Shown: one piece after another, positions 1 through 8,700 of the stretch
How positions within the stretch are numbered: the stretch's first letter is position 1
How the letters are laid out: the number at the start of each line of letters is the position of its first letter
Source of the DNA: Sedimentisphaerales bacterium
GTDB lineage: Bacteria > Planctomycetota > Phycisphaerae > Sedimentisphaerales > SG8-4
NCBI GenBank assembly: GCA_016928975.1
Contig: JAFGJR010000120.1
Coordinates: 1-19,306 of the forward strand
Reading direction: 5' to 3'
DNA length: 19,306 bases
Notes under the pieces: generated by a model
The model's input: only the letters and a program-made list of their open reading frames with translations
Told to the model about the DNA's origin: nothing
Database searches by the model: none
Position numbers and translations under genes: made by a program

Positions 1-458
1 AAAAGTCCGGGTCAGCCGACCTGATCCTTGGTATTGTCCCAGAAACGCGGGTCGAAACCTGACTTCGGGACTTTTGTCGTAGGCGTCAAACAAAGCCAAT
101 TCGGTGGAAGCTGGCTGGAGTGTAAGTATTGTTGGGACATGTGGTTATGAGACGGTTGCGCGTCCGTGCAAAACAAAGCCATTTCCCAGGGCCGAAATTG
201 CCTGCCTTGTCCATGTGACCTCGCCAAACGCGGATCGCGCAAGACGGGACGGGGCGCCCCATCGCAGCCACGACTGATCCGATAATGTGGCTGTTTTCCC
301 CTTGTCGCGAGGGAGGCGATTTGTTATGATACAGGGTAGTCATTTCTGCCGATGACTCTTTGCCAACTTGTAGGGTTTAGCAGCTCTTCAACAGTGCAGG
401 AGATGCCTCTTGGGGCACAGAACGGCACTGGAGGTCTCACTCTTGAAGGAGGAACACC
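1..458. other. Intergenic stretch upstream of the secreted multidomain gene
   Basis: No convincing gene lies here. Two short minus-strand frames (12-242 and 86-343) overlap each other, have no recognisable product and no clear ribosome-binding site. An 8-base inverted repeat, AAAAGTCC at 1-8 and GGACTTTT at 68-75, has a 59-base gap and could be the 3' end of something to the left. The useful content is the promoter at 302-330 and the leader of the next gene, including its ribosome-binding site AAGGAGG at 446-452. Confidence 0.5.
302..330 (+). promoter_or_regulatory. Sigma-70-like promoter for the secreted multidomain gene
   Basis: A -35 element TTGTCG (302-307) and a -10 element TATGAT (325-330) are separated by exactly 17 bases. 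The predicted transcript would start near 337 and carry a leader of about 120 bases. The leader can form a hairpin with AGTCAT (338-343) pairing to ATGACT (352-357), and a second one at 404-417 (TGCC/GGCA). The -10 lies inside the 10-mer GTTATGATAC, which recurs upstream of the helix-turn-helix gene near 18295. The motif match is seen directly; promoter activity is inferred. Confidence 0.55.
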
Positions 459-2999
459 ATGTGTAGAACGGGGACTTGTCTGGTTGGGATTCTCTTGGTC
501 GTATGCCTTGCTTCCTCTACAGGCGCTCAATTGCCGGCGGGATGGACGAGCCAGGACATTGGCGGCCCGGCGGCCGCCGGCAGCGCCCAGTACCAGGCCG
601 CCACGGACTCCTGGACCATCCAGGGTGACGGCACCGGCATTATGGGCACGTCGGACCAGTTCCGATACGTCTACAAGACGCTCAATGGAGACGGCGAGCT
701 GGTCGCGCGGGTTGCCAGCATAGACCCGCCTCTGAGCGACTGGTCCATGGCGGGGGTCATGATCCGCGTGGTCCCAACCCTGGCGGGCTCGCCGTTCGTC
801 TTCATGGGGGTCACTGTCAATTCGGACACCAAGGACCACGGGGTTACGCTGTTGTACCGGACTTCTGTGGGCGGCATCGCTCTGCCGGAGAGTTCCGGGG
901 AGATGACTGCACCCTACTGGGTCAAAGTGAAGCGCGCCGGGAACACGTTCTCCGGGTCGGTCTCGCCCGACGGCAAGACGTGGACGGAGATAGGCAGCGA
1001 CGAGGCGGCGGGGATACCTCCGACGATCTACATTGGCTATGCAGTCACCTCGGGCGTGGGGGGCAAGCTGGTGACGGCCGTCTTCGACAAGGGGCCTGCG
1101 ACCGCGTCCGACCCCGATCCGGCGGATAAGGCCACGCAAGTCATCTCGCCGATCCTTCAGTGGACCCCGGGCGTGACCGCGATCGGCCACAATGTGTACT
1201 TCGGACTCAGCCCGGAGCTGGGCGAGGCGGAGCATGTGGGCCGACTGCCCCTTTCACAGACCGCTTGCGTGCCCCCTGGCGATTTCCTGCCCGAGACAAC
1301 GTACTACTGGCGAGTGAACGAGATCGGTCCCGGCGGCACCCTCTTTCCGGGCAATGTATGGAGCTTCACGTCGGCATCGGCGGCCGCCTACTCGCCAGAG
1401 CCCTGGAACAATCGCAAGGGAGTGGATGTCGAGACGGACCTCGCATGGCAGCCCGGCGCCGGAGCGATCACCCACGACGTGTACTTCGGTACCGACAAGG
1501 CGGCCGTCCAGGCAGGCGATCCGAGCACGTTCAAAGGCAATGTCGTGATGATGAGGTTCCAGCTCGATACCCTCGCGGCCAACACCACCTACTACTGGCG
1601 GATCGACGAACGCACCGAGGACGGCGAGGTCCGTCCCGGCCAGGTGTGGAGCTTCACGACGGTCGGTCCGGGCCTGGGCGTTAACGCCCGGTACTTCCGC
1701 GACACGAGCGCCTCCGGCACCCCCGTGCTGACCCGGGTGGAGGACTCTATCGATCACAACTGGGGCAGCGGGGAGATCGCCGCCGGATTGAGTGACAACG
1801 TGTCGGCGATGTGGACCGCGGACCTTGAGATTCCATTCACGGAAACGTATCAACTGATCACGACCTCGGACGACGGGGTCCGGCTCTGGCTGGACGGCAC
1901 GCTGCTCATCAATCACTGGAACAACCACGGCAGTACGGACGACGTCGCGACGGTCGATCTCATCGCCGGCCAGGTCTACCGCGTGCAGATGGACTACTAC
2001 GAAAGCGGCGGCAGCGCCGTGGCGGTTCTGTCGTGGCAGAGCCCGACGATCGCGCGGCAGGTGATCCCGGCCGGCCCGCTGCAATTGCCGTGTCGCGCGA
2101 CGGCTCCCTACCCGGCGAACACCGCTGTGAATGCACCTCAGACCCTGGAGCTGCGCTGGTCGGCCGGTGAGAGTGCGGCCCATCACGACGTGTACTTCGG
2201 CGACGATGCCCAGGCCGTGGCCGATGCGGATGTGACAACCATGGGAGTCTACCGGGACCGCCGACCGGCCGGCATCGTCACGTACAACCCCGGCAGCCTG
2301 GAGTGGGGCAAGACCTACTACTGGCGCGTGGACGAAGTCAACACCGCCAGCGCCGACAGCCCGTGGCGAGGCAGCGTCTGGAGCTTCACTACCGCCGGCT
2401 TCCTCGTCGTCGACGATTTTGAAATCTATACCAATGACATCCCGAATCGTGTGTTCCAGACGTGGCTCGACGGCTATGGCTATACGGAGCCGCAATTCGT
2501 CTCCGGCAATGGGACCAACGCGATCGTCGGGCATGATATCTGGAGCGCGGACAGTCCGTATTACGGCGGCATGGTCTCGGAGACCAAGGTCGTCCACAGC
2601 GGCGCCCAATCCATGCCGATGGACTACAACAACGTGATCGCGCCGTACTACTCGGAGGCCGAGCGGACCTGGGTCACCCCCCAGAACTGGACTGTCAACG
2701 GAATGGACACGCTGATCCTCTACGTCCGAGGCGCTGCCACTAACGGCTCCGCTCCCTTCTACGTCGCCCTTCAGGACAAGAACAACCAGACCGCCTCCGC
2801 GTCTTACCCGAGCGCATTGAGCGTCGAGGTGACTCAGTGGGTCGGGCTGACGTTCCGCCTGACGGTCTTCAGCGACGCCGGCGTCAACGTGAGCGCGATC
2901 AAGAAGATGTACATCGGGCTGGGCAGCCGCAATGCCCCAAAGCCGGGCGGCGCAGGGACGATCTACATCGACGATATCCGAGTGATCAAATCTGAATGA
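459..2999 (+). CDS. Secreted multidomain protein with LamG-like, FN3-like and PA14 modules
   Basis: This 846-residue exported protein is probably a cell-surface or extracellular glycan-binding or adhesion protein; no catalytic domain is recognised. The start at 459 follows AAGGAGG by 6 bases. Residues 1-23 form a signal peptide (hydrophobic LVGILLVVCLASS, then cleavage near TGA-Q). Residues about 25-205 resemble a concanavalin/LamG-like jelly roll of the DUF1349 or beta-xylosidase C-terminal kind. Fibronectin-III-like modules follow at about 217-306 and 311-402, a PA14 domain at about 404-545 (with SDDGVRLWLDG), a third FN3-like module at about 546-648, and a C-terminal beta-rich region at 649-846 starting FLVVDDFEIYTND that resembles a carbohydrate-binding domain. 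The architecture is typical of Phycisphaerae surface proteins. No membrane anchor, dockerin or sorting signal is seen at the C-terminus. The gene is probably monocistronic, with the promoter at 302-330. Domain calls are by eye; substrate unknown. Confidence 0.85.
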   Translation: MCRTGTCLVGILLVVCLASSTGAQLPAGWTSQDIGGPAAAGSAQYQAATDSWTIQGDGTGIMGTSDQFRYVYKTLNGDGELVARVASIDPPLSDWSMAGVMIRVVPTLAGSPFVFMGVTVNSDTKDHGVTLLYRTSVGGIALPESSGEMTAPYWVKVKRAGNTFSGSVSPDGKTWTEIGSDEAAGIPPTIYIGYAVTSGVGGKLVTAVFDKGPATASDPDPADKATQVISPILQWTPGVTAIGHNVYFGLSPELGEAEHVGRLPLSQTACVPPGDFLPETTYYWRVNEIGPGGTLFPGNVWSFTSASAAAYSPEPWNNRKGVDVETDLAWQPGAGAITHDVYFGTDKAAVQAGDPSTFKGNVVMMRFQLDTLAANTTYYWRIDERTEDGEVRPGQVWSFTTVGPGLGVNARYFRDTSASGTPVLTRVEDSIDHNWGSGEIAAGLSDNVSAMWTADLEIPFTETYQLITTSDDGVRLWLDGTLLINHWNNHGSTDDVATVDLIAGQVYRVQMDYYESGGSAVAVLSWQSPTIARQVIPAGPLQLPCRATAPYPANTAVNAPQTLELRWSAGESAAHHDVYFGDDAQAVADADVTTMGVYRDRRPAGIVTYNPGSLEWGKTYYWRVDEVNTASADSPWRGSVWSFTTAGFLVVDDFEIYTNDIPNRVFQTWLDGYGYTEPQFVSGNGTNAIVGHDIWSADSPYYGGMVSETKVVHSGAQSMPMDYNNVIAPYYSEAERTWVTPQNWTVNGMDTLILYVRGAATNGSAPFYVALQDKNNQTASASYPSALSVEVTQWVGLTFRLTVFSDAGVNVSAIKKMYIGLGSRNAPKPGGAGTIYIDDIRVIKSE
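1186..2397 (+). repeat. Three in-gene FN3-like repeats, with PA14 between copies 2 and 3
   Basis: Three copies of one module share the signature DVYFG or NVYFG (near 1189, 1480 and 2187), TYYWR (near 1301, 1588 and 2313) and VWSFT (near 1358, 1648 and 2379). The DNA is also similar, for example tactactggcg and tggagcttcac in each copy. Copies 1 and 2 are adjacent and copy 3 lies after the PA14 domain. Duplication followed by domain insertion, or independent shuffling, could explain the order. Confidence 0.75.
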
Positions 3000-3566
3000 G
3001 GTGCGATGCACGCCCGCCTCGTCGACGGTCCCATCGCTCTGAGGTTAGAAGGCGGCCTGCTTGGCGCACTCGCCGGCCCGGGGTTGTCGTGTCCAGGCGA
3101 CCAGGGCCTCCCGTAGTCGCCGGATACGGAAACACCCCGGCTACTGGGTGGGTATGCCGGGGAGTTGAAAAGAAAGTGAAGATGTCGGTGTTCGTATATT
3201 GCCCCCTCCCTGGGCTGCTTGATCCTTCTCATTGCCCCGTGGGCTTGTGTCTTCTGGAATCAAGTACGTAGGATACCGACAGATGTGCGGAAATCCGCCG
3301 GTTTTTGCGGACCATCCCGTCAGTTCAGGGCAACATCCGGACACAGCGAAGACCATGTGGATTTGCCCTGACATCGATATGACTCCTGCCGTGCCGTCAC
3401 CGTCGGCAGGTTTCAGGCAGGTGGCGACGGCACGCGCGGGATCGATCTGGATGGCAGGGCTCGTTGTTTGAAGGAGAATGCGGGGATCTGCGGCGAAAGG
3501 AAGTACAGCACGCGATCGTCGCCCTCGCGAACGATCTGAGAGGGCCTTCTCATTCCTTCGGAGGCC
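3000..3566. other. Convergent intergenic region with hairpins, no gene
   Basis: This stretch lies between two convergent genes. Open frames here (for example 2996-3271 and 3232-3471) are arginine- and proline-rich and look non-coding. A small hairpin GCGG/CCGC at 3287-3298 is followed by TTTTT at 3302-3306 and could be a weak terminator for the plus-strand gene. Two mutually exclusive hairpins occur at 3385-3433: CCTGCCG (3385-3391) with CGGCAGG (3404-3410), or GTGCCGTC (3391-3398) with GACGGCAC (3426-3433). Confidence 0.5.
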
Positions 3567-3568
3567 CT
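3541..3568 (-). terminator. Stem-loop abutting the stop codon of the oxidoreductase gene
   Basis: AGGGCCT (3541-3547) pairs with AGGCCCT (3562-3568) around a 14-base loop, touching the minus-strand stop codon at 3567-3569. No T-run follows on the minus strand, so this is a possible but incomplete intrinsic terminator. Confidence 0.3.
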
Positions 3569-4916
3569 ACAGGACCTTGGTGGACCCGGGCATCGCCACC
3601 GGGTACTTTCCATTGGCATCGGACATGACCGGCGGATTCGAGTTCATTGTGTAACGGTCCAGTCCGGGGGCGAGCTCCAGGTTCGACGCCATCGCCTCCT
3701 CCCAGGTGATCCTCTGGCCGGATTCGGCCGCCATTCGGCCGAGAATGCCCGCCATGGCCGCATAGGCCGAACGTTCCGCCTCGTTGTAGGGTTTGTCGTC
3801 GCGAATCGCCTGAAACAGCAGATCGTGCTCGACCTGGTACTGGTTGCACGGCGGCCCCCTGTATCGCCAGATCACATTCTCAGGCGTCTGGTTGTGTCCC
3901 TTGTACAGACGGGGATCGCTGATCCCCTCGCCCAGTACGGCCGAGCCCTTGGTGCCGTGGATGATGTCGCCGAAGAAGCCCCAGCAATTGTCGATGTGGC
4001 GCCCCTGCGCAAACAGCCGCGCCCCATTCGGGAAGTGGTACTCGATCGCATAGTGATCGAACAACTGATCCGGGTTCGTGCGGACCTGCCGCCCGCCCTG
4101 GCCCTGCGCCGAGACCGGCCAGACACCGGCGACCCAGCAGCACACGTCGATATTGTGGATCAGCCAGTCCAGAAGGAAGCTGCCGTTGGCCCAGGTAAAA
4201 CAGTGGAAGTTGCGAATCTGGTGGGCCAGCTCGTTTTCACCCTGGCGCCTGTCGGAGAACGGCACGGGGCCATGCTCGCGGTAGGCCCAGCAGGTGATCA
4301 CGTCGCCGATCGCGCCGTCGTGGATCTGGCGGACGGCCTCCTCCAACGGCTTGGAGTGCCGGCTCATCAAGCCACCGGCGACCTTGAGATTCTTCGCTTG
4401 GGCCTGCTTGCCGGCATCGAGGATTCGCCGGACGCCGGGAGCATCCACGGCGAATGCCTTCTCCATGAACACATGACAGCCCTTGCTCACGGCGTACTCC
4501 ACGTGAATCGGCCGAAAGGCCGGTGGCGTCGCCAGCAAGACCACTCCACCCGGGGCGACACAGTCAATCGCCTTGGTGAATCCGTCGATCCCAACAAACT
4601 GCCGGTCTTTGGGCACGTCCATCTGCGTGGCGAACTTCCCCGCCAGGTTTCTGTGGCTCGCCTGCAACCGGTCGTCGAACGCGTCGGCCATCGCCACCAA
4701 CTGCGTCGGTCCCTTGGTGGACATCGCCTGCTCCGCCGCGCCGGTGCCACGCCCGCCGCAACCGACCAGGGCGATCTTGATCGTGTTCTGCTCGCCGGCA
4801 TACGCCCGCGCATTGATGGCGCCGGCCAGCGCCGCCCCGGCCAATGCGCCGGACGATTGCTTGAGAAAATCCCGACGGGAAGTGGAACGGTCTCGACTGT
4901 CGTTGCGCAGGTTCAT
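3567..4916 (-). CDS. Tat-exported Gfo/Idh/MocA-family oxidoreductase
   Basis: This 449-residue protein is a predicted NAD(P)-dependent sugar or cyclitol dehydrogenase of the Gfo/Idh/MocA family, exported folded by the Tat system. The start at 4916 follows AAAGGGG by a suitable distance. Residues 13-19 (SRRDFLK) and the following small hydrophobic stretch form the Tat signal. The Rossmann glycine motif GCGGRG is at 52-57. The helix that usually carries the EKP motif reads EKA here (152-154). A probable catalytic histidine is H254 in LIHNIDVCCW, followed by the C-terminal alpha/beta domain. Length is normal for secreted planctomycete members. The gene is divergent from the membrane-protein gene at 5148 and convergent with the gene at 459. 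Family assignment is confident; substrate and cofactor preference cannot be read. The neighbouring oxidoreductase at 12141 is a separate subfamily member, not a recent duplicate. Confidence 0.9.
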   Translation of the reverse strand: MNLRNDSRDRSTSRRDFLKQSSGALAGAALAGAINARAYAGEQNTIKIALVGCGGRGTGAAEQAMSTKGPTQLVAMADAFDDRLQASHRNLAGKFATQMDVPKDRQFVGIDGFTKAIDCVAPGGVVLLATPPAFRPIHVEYAVSKGCHVFMEKAFAVDAPGVRRILDAGKQAQAKNLKVAGGLMSRHSKPLEEAVRQIHDGAIGDVITCWAYREHGPVPFSDRRQGENELAHQIRNFHCFTWANGSFLLDWLIHNIDVCCWVAGVWPVSAQGQGGRQVRTNPDQLFDHYAIEYHFPNGARLFAQGRHIDNCWGFFGDIIHGTKGSAVLGEGISDPRLYKGHNQTPENVIWRYRGPPCNQYQVEHDLLFQAIRDDKPYNEAERSAYAAMAGILGRMAAESGQRITWEEAMASNLELAPGLDRYTMNSNPPVMSDANGKYPVAMPGSTKVL

Positions 4917-4987
4917 CAGGCACCCCTTTCCTTCACGGAATAGACCACGGCTGAGCCCAGGCCCAAGGCCGTACTTCAGACGTGCTC

Positions 4988-5016
4988 ATTATGGCGCTAC
5001 GGCTCCCACGACGCAA
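4988..5016 (-). promoter_or_regulatory. Possible promoter for the oxidoreductase gene at 4916
   Basis: Read on the minus strand, TTGCGT (5016 to 5011) and CATAAT (4993 to 4988) are spaced by 17 bases and lie about 75 bases before the start codon. The -10 matches consensus at five of six positions, the -35 at only three. Confidence 0.4.
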
Positions 5017-5147
5017 GGCAAACATGCCCGCAGCTCAGGACCCTGGAACCGTCGATTTGCGAGGAAAATGTTCGACGGCCAGGAAATATCTTCGCCTGTC
5101 GACCGACTCACACATCGGATTGGGTAGTCGATTTCAGGAGAGACCAT

Positions 5148-5795
5148 ATGACGGGCCAGGTACCACACATCACGTACAAGAAGCATACGTTTCTGTCCAG
5201 CGTGGCGATGGGCTTCAGTGCCGTGATTATCACGATCCTCGTCTGCTGCACCACGGTCCTGCTGTATACCGTTCACCTGGCGGGCGAGAAATCGGAGCGG
5301 CTGGTCACATTGGCGGAGGGCGCGATCCGGGGCCTGCCGGAGTTCTCGAAATCCCTGCCGCCAGTATTGTCCGATATGCTCAACGACCACCGCCAGCCGG
5401 ATTACGCCGGCCACCTGGCGATCTCAACGAAGGTGTTGCCTCGCACGGGGCACCACAGCTTTGCCCGCATGGCGATAGAAATCACCAACAACGGCCAAGA
5501 GGTCGTCTCCTTGCTTTCGTTGCGCATCATTCTGCTCGATGAGAACGGCCAGCTTCACTGCGAATCCCAGGAATGGGCGGCGACCCCAGTCGCGACGGAT
5601 GGCGAATGGCGCGGCCCGATCATGCCGGGTTCACGAAGGTACTTCATTGCGCAGCACACGTGCGACAATGACTCTGCCGAGGCTCTCCATACTGAAGTGG
5701 AGATCACCGAGCTGCGGGTCTGGAACGGCTCCACGAAAGCCCCGGCCGATGCTGAACAGACAACCACTCCCGTGGCGGCTGTGCAAAGCTACTGA
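5148..5795 (+). CDS. Single-pass membrane protein of unknown function
   Basis: The 215-residue product is not recognised. The start at 5148 follows CAGGAGAG (5135-5142). Residues about 17-46 form one long hydrophobic segment (SVAMGFSAVIITILVCC onward), preceded by a short basic/polar N-terminus, so an N-in, C-out signal anchor is likely. The rest is a roughly 165-residue extracytoplasmic part: an amphipathic stretch (residues 47-85), then a beta-rich region with EITNNGQEVVSLLSLRIILLDENG (written here in two parts: EITNNGQEVV and SLLSLRIILLDENG), which resembles the Ig-like fold of DUF4352- or FxLYD-type domains. This similarity is an impression of strand pattern only. Its last seven bases overlap the last bases of the convergent giant gene, so the 3' ends are interlocked. 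It is divergent from the oxidoreductase at 4916 with a 231-base shared upstream region. Confidence 0.75.
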   Translation: MTGQVPHITYKKHTFLSSVAMGFSAVIITILVCCTTVLLYTVHLAGEKSERLVTLAEGAIRGLPEFSKSLPPVLSDMLNDHRQPDYAGHLAISTKVLPRTGHHSFARMAIEITNNGQEVVSLLSLRIILLDENGQLHCESQEWAATPVATDGEWRGPIMPGSRRYFIAQHTCDNDSAEALHTEVEITELRVWNGSTKAPADAEQTTTPVAAVQSY

Positions 5796-8700
5796 TTGGC
5801 CGTGCCGGGAGTCGGCGCCACCGCTCGCCAATTCGCCGGGTCGTTGCCATACTCGTGTGTGACGATGCGGTTCAGAGAAGCCCCCTTGCCATCGGCCATG
5901 GCCGGCCACGGATCGACACCCAAGAGGAAGTCCGCCGCATGTGCGCCGTCGCTGTAGCTGACGCGGTCCACGCGAATCCACCGCCGGACTCCGTCGGCAT
6001 CCACGTCGCCGGGCCTGCTGAGCTGGATCTTCGCACCGTCGTCCGACAACCGGCCGGCGCCCCACGCGAAGATCTGCACGCCTGCCGGCACGCTGCACTT
6101 CAGATTGAACAGCGTCAAATCCCGTACCAGCAGCAGGTACTGACCGGGGTCCAGCGTCACCGGTTCCGTGGTGGGGAACAGAAAGTCGATCGCCGGATCG
6201 TCCGGATCGTCCGTGAATCGCCAGTCTTCCTCCACGGCCGGATCATACAACGTCACCGCCGCGTCACTGACGTTCAGCAGCTCCACGTACTCCACGTCCG
6301 TCGGCAATGCCGGATGGTACATGATCTCGTTGATAACGATGGGACCGACCAGGGGCTCCGCGTTCTCCTGGCCCATCGTCGGCTCGCTCATCGCGACGAA
6401 GTCAGAGCCGCCGGTGCTCTTGAGGTGCCGGCCGAAGGAGACTCCCTGCTCGCAGACGCCGTACTTCGCCTGTTCACTATAGCCTGTCACGACGCCCCCT
6501 GAACCCGAGTGCAGGTACACTGTCTCGCCGTTGCGGCTCAGCCCGAACGGCTCGTAGGCGCCGGCCGCACCGTTGCTGCCGAAATGCCGGCCTTCATCGA
6601 AGACAAGATAGCCGCCGGCGTCGATCACCGTGCCCGCCGCGATTTCGTATTTCGCCAGGTTATCGGCGTCGTCACTGAGAAACCAGCCGCCAATGGCGAT
6701 GGCCTGATCGGTCGTATTGCACAACTCGATCCAGTCAGCCCCACCGGTCGGCGGATAGGCCATCACCTCGTTGATGACGACAGCGCCCGGCTCGGGCACC
6801 TGCCCTGCGTCACCGGCCCCCGGAGAGCCGCCGGCATTGGCGCTGGGTCGCCACAGGTCTTTGTCGGAAAGCGCGTTGGGCTCGGCGTGAACAGGATCTC
6901 TCACCGTCAACGAGAAGCCCAACCCGTCCGTCAGGTCGTACCAGTTGTCCCTGTACTCGAAGCTCTGAAAGACTCGACCCGCCGCGTCACACAATTCGAT
7001 CCTCTCGCCTGCGTTACTGAGCGTGCCGACGTACTGGCCCGCAACAGGCAGGCCCGTGCCGTACTTGGCCTCGAACGCGCGAATGTTCTTGACCACCAGA
7101 ACATACCGCCCTGGAGCCAGGTCCACACTCGGGAACGTGCAGTCAATCCCTTTGGCAAAACGCACGAGGTTGAGATTGATGCTCTCGGCCCCGATGTTGG
7201 TCAGCTCGATGTATTCCGTATTGGGATCGTTTGCGTCGCCGTTATCTACCGGGTGGTACATGATCTCGCCGACCCGCAGGTTCTGGGCCACCGGGCCGAC
7301 TGCAAAGGCGACTTCGTTGACCGCGCTCCATTTGCCCGCCAGCATTCTCGCCTTCACGACGGCGCTTCGCGTCAGCCGGATCGGTGCGGTGTAGCGGACC
7401 GCCATAGGTGCAACGTCGCCCTGGCTCTGCTCGCTGGCCACCAGCTCACAGGAGATGAGGAAATCCTCGTCGCCGGCGGATGCGTTGAGCCCCTGGATGG
7501 CCAGGAGGTTGGCGCCGTATCCCAGCGCGTTGGCGTAGTTGGAGACGTCGATCTCTTCAAATGTCACGGCTGCACTGTCGGCACGCTCCGCGCTGGCCGC
7601 CGAGTTCCACTTCGGGTCGCCGTCGAGGTTGCGTCGGGCCACTTCCATGCCGTTGAGGTACGCGATGAACCCGTCGTCGTATCGCATCCTCAGCATCACG
7701 CGGCTGTACTCGACGTTGGCCGACGTGAAAGGAATCCGGATATAGCACGTGCTGTTCTTGCCGAGCATGTCCGCCTGGACGTTCGTGCCGATCAGACCGA
7801 CGTACCCTGCGCCGGTATCGTAACCGACGCCGCCCGTTCCCGACGCCCAGGTCGCATCGTTGAGGTAGCTGGTGAACCAGACGTTGCCCTCGCCGACCTG
7901 GACGCCCCCGGCGAGGTCGCCGACGAGGTGGAACTTGCTCACATCGAACGCCCCGAAGGCGCCCTTGGCCACGAAGAACTCCAGGCCGGACCCGCCGCCC
8001 TGCTCGTAGAAGACCAGACGCAGGTTGTAGGCCCCCGGTTGCGTCACGTTGAACGTCGAGATCGTGTCGCCGGGGGAACGTGGGTCGGGATAGGACATGG
8101 AGAAGACCTGGCTGCCGCGGGTCAGCGTCATGCCGAAGCCATCGTCGCTGTTGACTCCGAATGACCATGAGCCGGCCGTGGGAATGATCAGGCTGGCCGT
8201 CACAAGGATGACGTAGTTGTCCACGTCGCTGCCCGATGTGGTTCCCGGGAAGGGACTGTCCGGCGTGAAATGGGCCTGATCGCCGGTATTGAAGAAATTG
8301 ATCACCGGGGCGGTGGCGGTGACAACAGTGCTCCGATTGGCGGGGGTGCTGATAACGGATTCCGCCGCCGACAAGCTGCTGACCGTTCCGGTCGCTTTGT
8401 AGAACGTCACCTGGAATTCGGCCGGCGTCGTGCCGAGGCGGTCGCCCCCATTGGCGACGGTGGGCACGAAGACTCGTTTTGGCGCGTTCTCCGCAACGAG
8501 TGTCACGCTCTGGCCCGGCGCGGACTTGGGGATGGGGATGCGAGGATCGCTGCCATCGAGCGTGTAATAGATCTGCCCGCCAGCGGTGGTCATCGTCAGC
8601 AGACTGCCTGATGGGACGGGGCCGGTATAGCCCGGCGTGCCGTTGACCACGAATGACGGGGCGCCGACGTCCGGGTACAAGCCGGCAGCCTGCAGTTGCT

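Noticed and set aside
1..75. Inverted repeat AAAAGTCC/GGACTTTT as a mobile-element end
   Set aside because: Only 8 bases with a 59-base gap, no transposase and no target duplication visible.
12..343. Two small minus-strand frames near the left edge
   Set aside because: They overlap each other, have no clear ribosome-binding site and no recognised product; a real small gene cannot be wholly excluded.
324..1235. Minus-strand open frame of 303 codons
   Set aside because: It is antisense to the signal peptide and jelly-roll domain of a clear plus-strand gene and its product is arginine-, proline- and histidine-rich without motifs.
1254..3011. Minus-strand open frame of 585 codons
   Set aside because: GC-rich codon bias of the plus-strand gene keeps the opposite frame open; the product shows no recognisable domain.
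3825..4943. Plus-strand open frame of 372 codons
   Set aside because: It lies antisense to the oxidoreductase, whose Tat signal, Rossmann motif and catalytic histidine are unmistakable.
6509..8164. Plus-strand open frame of 551 codons, with others at 5855-6502, 8696-9964 and 9992-10945
   Set aside because: All are antisense to the giant CotH/LTD gene and lack motifs or ribosome-binding sites.
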